Positions 8,085 through 17,703 are shown, counted from the first letter of the stretch. The stretch is DNA of 64,000 bases from Oceanobacillus oncorhynchi (GCF_000821065.1 NZ_CDGG01000001.1:4464001-4528000), one strand, 5' to 3'. Notes: generated by a model from the letters alone, not told the origin. Program-made: numbers and translations.

Positions 8085-9287
8085 TTAGAAAAGGTCTGTA
8101 AAATCCTCATTAAACAAGGTCTTCTCGGTTACTTTTATGGTTTCTATTCCCTCTATCGCTTCTTCAATGGACGGAGTAAAATCGTATTTCGATTCATAGA
8201 AATTCACTTTATCCCGCTTCGGCTTTGTTTTTGGAGATTTCGGCACAAAGATTGTACAGCAATCTTCATACGGTAATATCGATGTTTCATATGTGCCGAT
8301 ATCCTGCGCAATTCGAATAACCTCATCTTTATCCATCGCAATCAATGGGCGGATAATAGGGTAATTGGTCACTTCATTAATGGTGTGCATGCTGTCCATG
8401 GTTTGACTTGCCACCTGCCCAAGATTCTCTCCTGTAGTCAAGGATAAGATTCCTTCGCGCTTGCAAAGCTCCTCACTGACACGAAACATCACACGGCGCA
8501 TAATAGTCATCGCATAATCATTCGGCATCTCTCTAAAAATTTCCTGCTGTAATTTGGTAAATGGAACAATATGCACTTTGATTGATTTCCCATATGTCGT
8601 CAACTGCTTCGCTAAATCCAGCACCTTCTGCTTCGCGCGTTCACTGGTGAATGGCGGAGAATGAAAATGAATTGCTTCTAAATGTACGCCTCTTTTCATT
8701 GCTAACAATCCGGCCACCGGGCTGTCAATTCCTCCTGAAAGCAGCAGCAGCGACTTTCCTGAAGTTCCGACTGGCAATCCGCCCCGGCACTTGATGGTTC
8801 CGCTCGTAATATAGGTTGCTTCCTTACGTATCTCTACTTTAATTTCCAAATCAGGGTCATGTACATCTACGGTAATATCCTCCGTATTCGTTAATAAATG
8901 ACTGCCCAGGATATGATTCATTTCTCCCGAATGCTTTGGGAAATCTTTTTTTGTTCGGCGAACGCTCATTTTAAATGTTTTCGCATTCGGCTCCCGCTTT
9001 AATGCATAGAGAGCCGCTTCTTTTATCTCTTCCACATCGTTTTCTACACGAATTGCCAGACTTAAGCTATGAATGCCAAAAACGTTTTGTAGTTTTTCAA
9101 TGATTGGCTCCGGCGGATTGCCATTTAGCAGGACAAACATTCTCCCTTGTGTCCGCATTACTTTCACACCATCAAACTCTTTTACCTTCTGGTGTATATT
9201 ATCATGAAGCTTTAATATAAACTGCTTGGCATTTTTTCCTTTTAATGCTAACTCTCCATAACGAATTAATATATGATCATATTGCAT
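8085..9287 (-). CDS. thiI: tRNA 4-thiouridine synthase / thiamine sulfur transfer protein ThiI
   Basis: Activates U8 of tRNA with ATP for 4-thiouridine formation and takes part in thiazole sulfur transfer. The 400-residue protein has a THUMP domain in the first 165 residues (NFLD-like start, then MRTQGRMFVLL) and a PP-loop SGGIDS at 184-189. It lacks the C-terminal rhodanese domain of the E. coli protein, as in B. subtilis ThiI. It lies five bases after nifZ, the dedicated cysteine desulfurase that supplies its sulfur, so the two form an operon. Confidence 0.95.
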   Translation of the reverse strand: MQYDHILIRYGELALKGKNAKQFILKLHDNIHQKVKEFDGVKVMRTQGRMFVLLNGNPPEPIIEKLQNVFGIHSLSLAIRVENDVEEIKEAALYALKREPNAKTFKMSVRRTKKDFPKHSGEMNHILGSHLLTNTEDITVDVHDPDLEIKVEIRKEATYITSGTIKCRGGLPVGTSGKSLLLLSGGIDSPVAGLLAMKRGVHLEAIHFHSPPFTSERAKQKVLDLAKQLTTYGKSIKVHIVPFTKLQQEIFREMPNDYAMTIMRRVMFRVSEELCKREGILSLTTGENLGQVASQTMDSMHTINEVTNYPIIRPLIAMDKDEVIRIAQDIGTYETSILPYEDCCTIFVPKSPKTKPKRDKVNFYESKYDFTPSIEEAIEGIETIKVTEKTLFNEDFTDLF

Positions 9288-9292
9288 ATTAT

Positions 9293-10435
9293 CTACCTCA
9301 ATACCTCTTTAAATTGTTGAATTGCTTTTTTTAATTCCTCTACAAAAATTGCCGCTTCTGCTTCCGTATTCTCATAAGAAAAGCTTACCCGTAAGCCGGA
9401 AGAAGCAACTTCATTTGGTTTTCCGCAGGCAACGAGCACATGGCTTTCTGTTAAATCCCTGGAGGAACAAGCAGATTTTGTTGAAATATATATTTCTTTC
9501 TGGCTTAAACTGTGGATAATAACCTCCGGCTTGATTCCAGGAACGGAAAAATGAACAATATGATTCGCACCATCTTCCGGACTGTTAATTTCTACATCCT
9601 CCATCTGATGAAGTTCATTTATAAGCTTATCATGCAGCCTTTTTAAAACATTATCCTTTTGACTGCTTTCCTTTTCTTTGATTAACCGCAATGCTTTTAC
9701 AAAGGAAACAGCGCCTGCTACATTCTCTGTTCCTGAACGAATACCCGATTCTTGACTTCCGCCATGCAAAAGCGGATATAATTTCGCTGTATGATTGACA
9801 TACAGAAGTCCGGTTCCTTTTAGACCATGAATTTTATGACCGGAAAAGGTACATATATCAATGCCAGAACCCGTAAGTTTCAAAGGAACCTTCCCTAAAC
9901 CTTGTACGGCATCCACATGAAATAATACTTTCGGATATTTTTTCAAAACAGTCCCAATTTCTTCAACCGGTTGAATCGAACCAATTTCATTATTCACCTG
10001 CATCATAGTAACAAGGATGGTATCTTTTCTAATGGCTTTTTCTACATCTGCTGCAGAAACAGTTCCATTTTCTGTCACAGGTAAATAGGTAATTTCAAAG
10101 CCCAGTTTTTCCAGACTCCCGCAAGTATCATGAATCGATGGATGCTCTGCTCCAGTGGTAATAATATGTTTGCCGCGTGATTGATGCTCCAGGGCAACTC
10201 CTTTGATGGCAGTATTATTTCCTTCTGTCCCTCCAGAGGTAAAGATGATCGTTTCTCTCGGCACATCAATTAAATCCGCTGCCTGCTGTCTGGCTGCCTC
10301 CAGCAGCTTTTCAACTTGTCCCCCTAAAGGATGTATGGATGAGGGGTTGGCAAAGTAGTTAGCGGACACTTTTGTAAAACTATCTACGACTTCTGAATGC
10401 GGCTTCGTCGTCGCACTATTATCAAAATATATCAT
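9293..10435 (-). CDS. nifZ: Cysteine desulfurase (NifZ type, ThiI partner)
   Basis: PLP-dependent enzyme that moves sulfur from cysteine to its own active-site cysteine and then to ThiI. The 380-residue protein has the PLP lysine K201 in FSGHKIHGLKGTG, the cofactor contacts GGTEGNN at 68-74 and H98 in AEHPS, and the catalytic C323 in STKSACSSRD. The order nifZ-thiI, five bases apart, and ezrA upstream match B. subtilis. Iron-sulfur cluster work is less likely, since no scaffold gene is adjacent. Confidence 0.92.
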   Translation of the reverse strand: MIYFDNSATTKPHSEVVDSFTKVSANYFANPSSIHPLGGQVEKLLEAARQQAADLIDVPRETIIFTSGGTEGNNTAIKGVALEHQSRGKHIITTGAEHPSIHDTCGSLEKLGFEITYLPVTENGTVSAADVEKAIRKDTILVTMMQVNNEIGSIQPVEEIGTVLKKYPKVLFHVDAVQGLGKVPLKLTGSGIDICTFSGHKIHGLKGTGLLYVNHTAKLYPLLHGGSQESGIRSGTENVAGAVSFVKALRLIKEKESSQKDNVLKRLHDKLINELHQMEDVEINSPEDGANHIVHFSVPGIKPEVIIHSLSQKEIYISTKSACSSRDLTESHVLVACGKPNEVASSGLRVSFSYENTEAEAAIFVEELKKAIQQFKEVLR

Positions 10436-10592
10436 ATTTGCACCTTCTTACATTAAATCTTTTTGCATAAACAAAAATGTAAGGCTGACCTAAGCAATAA
10501 GTATTTCATTCTTAGCGACAGCCTTCATCTTATATTTCTTATGTTATCGTAGCGGAAAAATCTAAGGAACTTACCATTTGTTAAAAGTTATT

Positions 10593-12287
10593 TTAATTGT
10601 TTCTTTCCTCTTGATACGTTTCTATTTTCTTTAAAGCACCGGGTTCTACCTCTTCTACTGCATTGGCGGCATGCTCTAAAGAAAGCTCATATTCAAAATT
10701 ACGGAATAGCCTTTCAGCTTCCTTCAGCTTATGATCCAGCTCTGAATTTTGGCTTCTGTAGCGGTTTGCATATTGAATCACCTGCTCCGTCAAGTAAGCC
10801 TGATCCAACATCATATCCACCTGTTCATAAGCTTGATCAATCGAGCTTTTTGCTTCCGTCAATGCGTGCTGTACGCTGCTCATATCCAGAGGGTAGGTTT
10901 CTAATGCTTCCATTACTTTATTGTTTTTTTGCAATGCTGTTTCAAAACGCGTCCAAATATAACTTGGCACTCCTGGTATATTACTCTTTTTCAGCTTTCG
11001 ATTCAACTCTGCAAGCTGGCCGTGCATTTCTTCCAGCTTGTCTCTTGCTTCCAGTTCATCTTTCCGTAAATTTGCGATAGACTTTTTAAACGATTCATGT
11101 TCCTCTTCCAGCTCTTCAATCTTCTTAAAGCCTTCTTCAATTCCTTTTTTCAATTCAGAATGAGATTGTTTGTCATCATCTATACTCTGCTCTATTGTTT
11201 CTACATGATTTTTCAAAGCCTTGATCGCTTTACCCATGGTTTGGAAACGTTCCATATCATCGTCTTCTACGTGGTAAGCTTTTTGGATTTCTTCAATTTC
11301 CAGTGTTGCTGCTTCATACGTAGCACTTATTTGTTTTACTGAATCTTCATACTCCGGAGCTTTCTTCTCTATATAATTTTTAGCAATTGCTTCCCCTTCC
11401 AGCGCTTCGTACATTTCTGAAATACGGGTCTCCATTTGCTGAAGCTGCTCTTCAACTTCTGTTATATCTGCTGTTTCCAGCTGAGATTCCAGATTTCTCA
11501 ATTGTTCCTGATATGTAATAATTTCTTTTTCAAAACCTAAGTGTTTAATCCGGTATCCATTTTCCTTCATCTCTTTCATACCGGCGGAAAGATTTGTTAA
11601 TTGTGACGGCATATCCTGCTTTACTTGTTTGAGCAAATCAGGGAATAATTCTAATTTATTCTCTACCGTTTGAGTACTTTCCTTTAGCTCTTGAATGCTT
11701 TCATCTGCTTTTAAATAATCACCATCATTCACAAATTCATCGTACTGCTCCAGCATCAGTTCCAATGCATCAATTTCTTTATCAAATTCCTTTTCAGCCT
11801 TGCCATACTGGTATCTGGATTGGGAAAGCATGCTTCTTAATCCTTTGATTCTAGGCTTTAATTCCTCCGCGCTTTCACGTCCATTTGCCTCTGCACGAAG
11901 TAATTCCTCTAACTCTGCAATAATTTCTTTTATTTCTTCTTCTGTTTTCCCCAGATGACTTTCCGCCTCTTTTAAAATCTTGTTTGCTTTCGGCACAAGA
12001 AAACGGTCAGCTGCTTCCTCTGCATTCACAAGATATTTTTCTACGTCAGGCAAGGATTTTGTTACGATTTTTTCCCATTCTTCTTTCCAGGCTTCAAATT
12101 TCTCTAAGGTCTCTCCAGAAAGATTCAATGCTTTAATCTGCCCAATCTGTTTTGCTACATCTCTATCCGTGATATCTAATTTCCATTTTTCTATATGGTC
12201 CACATGATCGTAAACTCGTTTTCTTACAATTAAAGCAACGGTTAAACATACAATAATCGCTAAAATAATCCCTACTACGACAGCCAT
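10593..12287 (-). CDS. ezrA: Septation ring formation regulator EzrA
   Basis: Membrane-anchored negative regulator of FtsZ ring assembly that also helps place cell-wall synthases at the septum. The 564-residue protein has one N-terminal transmembrane segment (about residues 2-22, VVVGIILAIIVCLTVALIV) and then an almost continuous spectrin-like coiled coil, as in the family. Start ATG 12287 is chosen because it is preceded by GGGAGG and matches the N-terminus of known EzrA; the frame continues 15 codons upstream without support. Confidence 0.93.
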   Translation of the reverse strand: MAVVVGIILAIIVCLTVALIVRKRVYDHVDHIEKWKLDITDRDVAKQIGQIKALNLSGETLEKFEAWKEEWEKIVTKSLPDVEKYLVNAEEAADRFLVPKANKILKEAESHLGKTEEEIKEIIAELEELLRAEANGRESAEELKPRIKGLRSMLSQSRYQYGKAEKEFDKEIDALELMLEQYDEFVNDGDYLKADESIQELKESTQTVENKLELFPDLLKQVKQDMPSQLTNLSAGMKEMKENGYRIKHLGFEKEIITYQEQLRNLESQLETADITEVEEQLQQMETRISEMYEALEGEAIAKNYIEKKAPEYEDSVKQISATYEAATLEIEEIQKAYHVEDDDMERFQTMGKAIKALKNHVETIEQSIDDDKQSHSELKKGIEEGFKKIEELEEEHESFKKSIANLRKDELEARDKLEEMHGQLAELNRKLKKSNIPGVPSYIWTRFETALQKNNKVMEALETYPLDMSSVQHALTEAKSSIDQAYEQVDMMLDQAYLTEQVIQYANRYRSQNSELDHKLKEAERLFRNFEYELSLEHAANAVEEVEPGALKKIETYQEERNN

Positions 12288-12460
12288 ACTTTGCCTCCCA
12301 ACCAATAAACCTCTATATAAATATATCAACAATTATAAAAATCACAATAATATATCCTTTATAATATCATGTATTCCGCCCTTTTGGCTAAAGAAAATAC
12401 ATTTTTCTTATCGATTCAACAACTTTTTATTGTAATACGGAGAAAAAGACATATTTTTTA

Positions 12461-13084
12461 TTATTGAATCTCCCCTCCTATCCTCACGTCCGTATTAAAC
12501 TGTATCCATTTTTGTATACTTTTCGTATACTTTTTAACAAATTGTTCATGAGCAAATTCCCCTACAATTTGGTCCTTCCAATCTGAATGCAAAATATAAG
12601 GGGTAATCAGCATCCCCTTCAGCTGCATAAATAAATAGTGCTTCTCTTCCTGTCCGACGCTTTTACCAATTGTTTCCTGAAACAGCGCTTTTAAATAATA
12701 GTTTTCTTTCGCCAGATAGGTGACGGTCATTTCTCTGACAAACACGGAATCAAGAGATAATTCGCGCTGAATAAAACATGTTAATTGATGATGCATTTGC
12801 TTATAATGTATAATTGTAAAAATTAATTCATTTAATCGATAGATTGCAGCATCAGCTTCTGTTTTTTCCAGTGATTCTTCTATTTTTTCTAAATATGCTT
12901 CATAATAGTTTGTTACAGCATATTCTAAAAGGCCCTGCTTCCCTTTAAAATAATAGCTGATCAAGGAAACATTCACAGAGGCCCGCTCTGCAATATCGCG
13001 CACAGAAGTGCCATGGAATCCTTTTTGAAAGAATAGGGAGGAAGCAGCATCAACTACTTTTTGCTTCGTTATATTATTTTTCAT
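12461..13084 (-). CDS. refZ: TetR-family regulator RefZ (YttP)
   Basis: DNA-binding protein that in B. subtilis acts near the origin to reposition FtsZ at the onset of sporulation. The 207-residue protein has a TetR helix-turn-helix in the first 50 residues (FFQKGFHGTSVRDIAERASVNVSLISYYFKGKQGLLEY), close to RefZ in sequence, and an all-helical C-terminal part. The ATG at 13084 is preferred over a TTG nine bases upstream because GGAG directly abuts the TTG. It lies between ezrA and ytsP as in B. subtilis. Confidence 0.8.
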   Translation of the reverse strand: MKNNITKQKVVDAASSLFFQKGFHGTSVRDIAERASVNVSLISYYFKGKQGLLEYAVTNYYEAYLEKIEESLEKTEADAAIYRLNELIFTIIHYKQMHHQLTCFIQRELSLDSVFVREMTVTYLAKENYYLKALFQETIGKSVGQEEKHYLFMQLKGMLITPYILHSDWKDQIVGEFAHEQFVKKYTKSIQKWIQFNTDVRIGGEIQ

Positions 13085-13214
13085 TCTTTTCAACTCCTTA
13101 CTCTATTCATACGACAAAGAAAGGGATAAATCCTTTAATCGATTATCGACAATAAATTTCAATATGTCATTATTTGTCACGCTTTTACTATAAACTTTTA
13201 GGAGGTAATACATC

Positions 13215-13694
13215 ATGTTTCAACAACTTGATTATTCTGGAGAAAAAACAAAAGACTATGAGCTTCTTATTAAACAACTGGACGCACTATCCACAGGAGA
13301 ATCAAATCAAACCGCGCTATTAGCAAATGCTTCCTCTCTGCTCAACCAATTTTTAGATGAAGTTAACTGGGTTGGATTCTACTTAACCGAAAACGAAGAA
13401 TTAGTGCTCGGCCCCTTTCAAGGACTTCCTGCCTGCATTCGTATCCCTTTTGGAAAAGGAGTTTGCGGTACTGCGGTTTCTAAAAATAAAACACAGCGTA
13501 TAGCAGATGTCCATCAATTTCCTGGTCATATCGCCTGTGACGAAGCTTCAAAGTCCGAAATTGTTATCCCTATTTCCCGCAATAAGGAAATTATCGGTGT
13601 TTTGGATATCGACAGTCCGATTTATGACAGATTCGATGCAATCGATCAAGATAATTTAGAAAAATTTGTTGCACAGCTTGAGAAACATTTATAA
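13215..13694 (+). CDS. ytsP: Free methionine-R-sulfoxide reductase (GAF domain)
   Basis: Reduces free methionine-(R)-sulfoxide. The 159-residue protein is a single GAF domain with the three family cysteines C74 (GLPACIRIPFG), C84 (GVCGTAV) and C108 (HIACDEAS), and the conserved end VLDIDSPIYDRFD. The start follows AGGAGGT. It is divergent from refZ. The enzymatic assignment rests on the cysteine pattern and is firm for the family. Confidence 0.9.
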   Translation: MFQQLDYSGEKTKDYELLIKQLDALSTGESNQTALLANASSLLNQFLDEVNWVGFYLTENEELVLGPFQGLPACIRIPFGKGVCGTAVSKNKTQRIADVHQFPGHIACDEASKSEIVIPISRNKEIIGVLDIDSPIYDRFDAIDQDNLEKFVAQLEKHL

Positions 13695-13859
13695 ACGTCC
13701 TTTTTCACTATAAATGGTAACTGTAGATATATTCATTATAACGGATTCGAATGCATAATAAATCATTTTTGCTCTTAGAGAAAAAAATATTCTAACTTAA
13801 CATTTTGTTAATTTCACTCTAATTTAGCCTGATTTATTTAACTCTATGTTAATTTTATG

Positions 13860-13888
13860 TTGACAAGCGTATATGTAAATTATATACT
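13860..13888 (+). promoter_or_regulatory. Sigma-A promoter of rpsD
   Basis: TTGACA at 13860-13865, 17-base spacer, TATACT at 13883-13888. The transcript would begin near 13895, giving a leader of about 190 bases before rpsD. Confidence 0.85.
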
Positions 13889-13894
13889 ATAATT

Positions 13895-14080
13895 TGTGTA
13901 AAATAATAAAGTGGCCTAAGTGAGTCGACGCTTGCACTCATTTTGTTCCTTTGTAAGTTTCAGCTTATAAAGGTGTATCGTGTAACTCTCTGCTGCTGGA
14001 GCGATGGTACATGAAAACATAATGAACAACGGAACGATCACGCGCGTTTTATTTTATGCAAATAAAACATAAAGGAGGAA
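13895..14080 (+). promoter_or_regulatory. rpsD leader, probable S4-binding autoregulatory RNA
   Basis: The long leader contains several short inverted segments (GAGTCGACGCTTGCACTC near 13920-13937, AAGTTTCAGCTTATAAAG near 13953-13972) before the SD AAGGAGG. In B. subtilis rpsD has a pseudoknotted leader through which S4 represses its own translation; length and position agree. The fold is not verified. Confidence 0.6.
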
Positions 14081-14087
14081 ATGTCCT

Positions 14088-14690
14088 ATGTCACGTTATA
14101 CTGGATCAGTATGGAAGAAATCACGTCGTCTTGGCATTTCATTAACTGGAACTGGTAAGGAATTAGATAAACGCCCTTACGCTCCTGGTCAACATGGACC
14201 GAACTCACGCAGAAAACTATCTGAATACGGCTTGCAAATGCAAGAGAAGCAAAAACTACGCTTCATGTACGGATTGAACGAACGTCAATTCCGTAACCTG
14301 TTCAATAAAGCTGGTAACATGAAAGGTATCCATGGTGAAAACTTCATGATTCTTCTTGAATCTCGTCTTGATAACCTTGTTTACCGTTTAGGTCTTGCTC
14401 GCACACGTAAACAAGCTCGCCAATTGGTTAACCATGGTCACGTTACAGTAGATGGCGTTCGCGTAGATATCCCATCTTACTCTGTAAAACCAGGTCAAGC
14501 AATTGCTCTTCGTGAAAAATCTCAAAAACTAGATATCGTTACAGAAGCGATTGAAGTGAACAACTTCGTACCAGAATATACTACTTTTGATGCGGAGAAA
14601 AAAGAAGGTACGTATGCTCGTTTCCCTGAGCGTTCTGAACTTCCAGCTGAGATTAACGAACAGCTTATTGTTGAATTCTACTCTCGTTAA
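14088..14690 (+). CDS. rpsD: 30S ribosomal protein S4
   Basis: Primary 16S rRNA-binding protein of the small subunit. The 200 residues are the normal length, with the N-terminal domain from [19 protein letters not shown] and the S4 RNA-binding domain around 90-150 ([20 protein letters not shown], then [14 protein letters not shown]). It lacks the zinc-binding cysteines at the N-terminus, so it is the Cys-free form. Single gene with its own promoter, leader and terminator, as in Bacillus. Confidence 0.98.
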   Translation: MSRYTGSVWKKSRRLGISLTGTGKELDKRPYAPGQHGPNSRRKLSEYGLQMQEKQKLRFMYGLNERQFRNLFNKAGNMKGIHGENFMILLESRLDNLVYRLGLARTRKQARQLVNHGHVTVDGVRVDIPSYSVKPGQAIALREKSQKLDIVTEAIEVNNFVPEYTTFDAEKKEGTYARFPERSELPAEINEQLIVEFYSR

Positions 14691-14716
14691 TCGGGTTGAA
14701 CTGAATTTAAATACAA

Positions 14717-14763
14717 GAAAAGCCTTGGAAATGTTGTTAAATCAATGTTTCAAGGCTTTTTTT
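14717..14763 (+). terminator. rpsD terminator
   Basis: AAGCCTTG / CAAGGCTT inverted repeat with a T-run from about 14757. Confidence 0.85.
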
Positions 14764-14971
14764 ATATACATTTTGCAATAGGTTGAAGAACTGTATTTTC
14801 GGTGGCTTTTTAGTTAGAAAAAATGCGTGAGCAGGAAGCTTAACCTTTCAATATGAGGGCTTTTTTATTTAAAAAGTCCTTATTGATTGTTTAATATATA
14901 GATAGATTGGCAATACTGGTTTTTAAACATGAGAAAGAATAATACGTTTAATAACTTGGAGGGATTTTAAA

Positions 14972-15163
14972 ATGGAAGCATTTGATATTTATACGAACGG
15001 GGCGCAACATACAGTAGTCGCTAATTCTCAAAAAGAAGCTAATGAATATTTTAAAAATATTTCCAGAAAGAAAATCATCTATTCTGAGCCTGTGGCTGGA
15101 CCAGGAATAATTAGTTGGTCAATTCGCGACACTTCAGAGTTTAATAACATGGAAAAACAGTAA
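14972..15163 (+). CDS. Small hypothetical protein, 63 residues
   Basis: I do not recognise the family. The start has a good SD (TTGGAGGG at 14957-14964) with normal spacing. The protein is soluble and polar, with a short beta-like opening (FDIYTNGAQHTVVANS) and then a helical stretch (QKEANEYFKNISRKKII); it has no cysteine and no membrane segment. It stands alone between rpsD and a repeat, with a weak hairpin after the stop (CCTCTCACG...GAAGGGC). The SD and codon use support a real gene. Confidence 0.6.
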   Translation: MEAFDIYTNGAQHTVVANSQKEANEYFKNISRKKIIYSEPVAGPGIISWSIRDTSEFNNMEKQ

Positions 15164-15310
15164 ATTTAATTGATAAGGCCTCTCACGCTCTGTGAAGGGC
15201 TATTTTTATAAAATGAAAATTATTTTATTAATCTTAAGAACCACAATCTGGTTCAGGTTAATCAGTTTGGAGTATCCATGAATGCAGTTTCGCCTGCTTT
15301 TTCGGCGGGT

Positions 15311-15518
15311 TTTAGAAAAACCAAGAACACCGCTTGGTCTTTAAATCACAGGTGTCCTCGCCGAAGCGATGTCCGGATGTCCGCTACGGGAAGTCGCTTT
15401 CCGCGGGCAACGTTCAGCCTCACGGTAAGAAAACCGCTTCCTGCTCAGGTCTACCTGTTGCTTTTTCCGTTGGAGCGGCTATATTCAGCATTTTTTATAT
15501 ACTTTCTTACTCTTTACA
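15311..15518. repeat. GC-rich modular intergenic repeat, copy 3
   Basis: Begins TTTAGAAAAACCAAGAAC and ends near the AT-rich TATACTTTCTTACTCTTTA. It is homologous to the copy at 58223-58483 at both ends (CCGCTTGGTCTTTAAA, GCTACGGGAAGTCGCTTTCC, CCGTTGGAGCGG), but shorter in the middle. Open frames over it have repeat composition and no start signals. The rest of the 15164-15703 gap has only the csbD terminator. Confidence 0.75.
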
Positions 15519-15600
15519 AAATGACCATTCAAACCTTGCTATATCAAGGCTGTTATATTCCATTCATTTCTACTCTCATTAATAGCGTGAAGCCTGTTCA

Positions 15601-15645
15601 AAAAACCCCAGATTCCTTGCTTATCAAGGTATCTGGGGTTTTTAT
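15601..15645. terminator. Bidirectional terminator near csbD
   Basis: AAACCCCAGAT / ATCTGGGGTTT with a T-run on both strands; about 60 bases beyond the csbD stop on the minus strand. Confidence 0.8.
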
Positions 15646-15703
15646 ATTTAGGCAAAAGCCGACCTAACGATTTTCAAAATGTTATTGCCGTTAAAACAGC
15701 CTT

Positions 15704-15904
15704 TTATTTTGTATCATTTTCATTCGAACTGTTCAGCTCATCTTTTATTTCGCCTTTTTTATCTTTTGCGGCGCCCTTTGCTTTATCAGCTTTTCCTTCC
15801 GCTTGCTTTTTCGGGTTATCTGTTGCTTTGCCGTACGCTTCTTTTGCTTCACCTTTTATTTTATCTCCCGCACCTTTAATTTTATCTTTAAAACCATCAC
15901 TCAT
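15704..15904 (-). CDS. CsbD-family stress protein
   Basis: The 66-residue, very hydrophilic protein is made of short Lys/Ala/Gly/Asp repeats (KDKIKGAGDKIKGEAKEAYG, then ADKAKGAAKDKKGEIKDEL), typical of the CsbD family. CsbD is induced by sigma-B in B. subtilis; its molecular role is unknown. The start follows AGGAGGT. No sigma-B promoter was securely identified upstream. Confidence 0.9.
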   Translation of the reverse strand: MSDGFKDKIKGAGDKIKGEAKEAYGKATDNPKKQAEGKADKAKGAAKDKKGEIKDELNSSNENDTK

Positions 15905-15990
15905 GTTAATATACCTCCTACGAAATCTAACAATTTATTTATATTATTTGTGTTCCACGAATAATATATTTCTAAACTAAATAATTTAAA

Positions 15991-16032
15991 AAAGGTGCTG
16001 TGCCCCAAACTTACCGGGACACAGCACCTTTG
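15991..16032. terminator. Terminator of the symporter gene
   Basis: AAAGGTGCTGTGCCC / GGGACACAGCACCTTT, with a T-run on the minus strand, just beyond the stop at 16044. Confidence 0.85.
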
Positions 16033-16043
16033 CATTTTATAAA

Positions 16044-17279
16044 TTAAGTCCTGGCGGCATCTGCTTTCTCCATCCAGTCTTTCCCTTCGATATGTCTTGC
16101 CACAACCATACTCGACACCGTATCACCAGTAGAATTCACCATTGTAGCCGGCGGGTCAACAACCACTCCGATAGCTGTGATGATTGGCAGGGCCTCAATC
16201 GGAAAGCCATACAATGTGATAATCATTAACTCCCCTGTAAAGCCGCCTCCCGGAATTCCACTCATCACGATACCAGATAATAAACAAATACCAATGGCAG
16301 TTAAAAATGTATCGATTCCAGTGAAATCCTGATTAAATACCCCAAAGATAAAGGCGATTTTTAACATAGCAGATAAACAGGAACCATCCATATGAATGGT
16401 GGCTCCAAGCGGCATAATGGTCTCACGAATATCTTTCGGAACACCAATCCGTTCTGCCGCCTGCAGGTTAACCGGGATTGTTGCAACACTGCTTCCAGTC
16501 CCCAGTGAGGTTGCAGCCGGTCCAAGTATATTTTTCCAAAAGCGGCTGACTCCTTTTTTTCCGCCAGCAAGGAAGGCATATAATGTAAAACCAATCGCAA
16601 AATACAATACAGCCACAGGGTAATAGACAATCACTGCCCTGGCATAATCACCAATCAACGCTGTACCAAATTCCCCTACTAAGGATGCAAAGTACGCGCC
16701 GAGCCCAATCGGAGCATAATACATAATGAGTTTAATTAACTTCATAAACACATCGGAAGCACTCGTTAGCAATCTTCCAAACGGTCTCCCCTTCTCTCCT
16801 GCCAATCCAGTTGCAACACCGACCAGGATGGACATCACAATAAGGGCCATCATATTATCTCTTGAAAATAAATCAACAAAATCAGGTACTGTAAATGTAT
16901 TGACTAATTGATCCCCTAAACTCTGTTCTTCTATATTTTCAGGAGTGCTTAAAGGGATATCGACACCTGAGCCCGGCTGGAATATAACAGTAGCAATAAG
17001 CATCACTACAGAAGCAATCACCCCGGTTACGACAAATACGGTAATCATCGACCCCATGATTTTCCCAAGCCGCTTCATGCTATCCATGCCGGCAATCGCT
17101 GACGAAATAGAGAAAAATACAAGCGGGATAACAATCATAAATAATAAATTAATAAATAAATCCCCAAAAGGTTTGATAACAGTTGCATCTTCTCCAAAAA
17201 TCAATCCAATTATCGCTCCAATAATAATAGAAGCTAAAAGAATAAGTGGAAATCGATAGGCTTTTAATTTTTCTAGCAT
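16044..17279 (-). CDS. Dicarboxylate/amino acid:cation symporter (DAACS family)
   Basis: Sodium- or proton-coupled uptake of glutamate, aspartate or C4-dicarboxylates. The 411-residue protein has eight hydrophobic segments and the family's two hallmarks: the serine-rich hairpin SLGTGSSVATIPVNL and the TM7 region, here ATIHMDGSCLSAMLKIAF. That second motif departs from the usual NMDGT, so substrate range may be unusual. The start ATG 17279 follows GAGAGAGGAAA; the eight residues upstream in frame are unlikely. Monocistronic, with its own terminator. The substrate cannot be told from sequence alone. Confidence 0.88.
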   Translation of the reverse strand: MLEKLKAYRFPLILLASIIIGAIIGLIFGEDATVIKPFGDLFINLLFMIVIPLVFFSISSAIAGMDSMKRLGKIMGSMITVFVVTGVIASVVMLIATVIFQPGSGVDIPLSTPENIEEQSLGDQLVNTFTVPDFVDLFSRDNMMALIVMSILVGVATGLAGEKGRPFGRLLTSASDVFMKLIKLIMYYAPIGLGAYFASLVGEFGTALIGDYARAVIVYYPVAVLYFAIGFTLYAFLAGGKKGVSRFWKNILGPAATSLGTGSSVATIPVNLQAAERIGVPKDIRETIMPLGATIHMDGSCLSAMLKIAFIFGVFNQDFTGIDTFLTAIGICLLSGIVMSGIPGGGFTGELMIITLYGFPIEALPIITAIGVVVDPPATMVNSTGDTVSSMVVARHIEGKDWMEKADAART

Positions 17280-17531
17280 TTTTATATTTCCTCTCTCTTT
17301 CAAATTAAATATAATGTAATCTATTTCATTTTACAGGAAGGAAGAATTGAAGGAAAGTTATTAAATATTCTTACGATTTTAATTTTATCTATTCCTAAGA
17401 AGTATTGTCCCTCATTTATTCCACTTTAATAGGCGGACAAAAGCATAGAGAATAGTCTATTAAAATAAAGCAGTCATCAAAAACTCATTTTTCGATGCGA
17501 TTCAATTAGAACGAAATAAATATTTATTAGC

Positions 17532-17560
17532 TTGTCTTCTGCTTCATTTGGCTGTATAAT
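17532..17560 (+). promoter_or_regulatory. Promoter of tRNA-Val
   Basis: TTGTCT at 17532-17537, 17-base spacer, TATAAT at 17555-17560, 20 bases before the tRNA. Confidence 0.8.
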
Positions 17561-17579
17561 ATAATTTGTACTTACATAC

Positions 17580-17652
17580 GATTCCGTAGCTCAGCTGGGA
17601 GAGCGCCACCTTGACAGGGTGGAAGTCGTTGGTTCGAGTCCAATCGGAATCA
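17580..17652 (+). tRNA. tRNA-Val (anticodon GAC)
   Basis: A 73-base cloverleaf: acceptor GATTCCG/CGGAATC, D-arm GCTC...GAGC, anticodon stem CCACC/GGTGG with loop TTGACAG (anticodon GAC, reads GUC), T-stem GTTGG/CCAAT with loop TTCGAGT. CCA is not encoded. A solitary tRNA gene with promoter and terminator. Confidence 0.95.
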
Positions 17653-17663
17653 TTCATTAATAA

Positions 17664-17703
17664 ATAGCGACTTCTAACCATTTAGGAGTTGCTATTTTTA
17701 TTT
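17664..17703 (+). terminator. Terminator after tRNA-Val
   Basis: TAGCGACTTCTAA / TTAGGAGTTGCTA hairpin followed by TTTTTA. Confidence 0.75.

Noticed and set aside
15278..15667. Open frames of 129 and 82 codons near 15.3-15.6 kb
   Set aside because: They cover repeat copy 3 and a terminator hairpin, with no SD.
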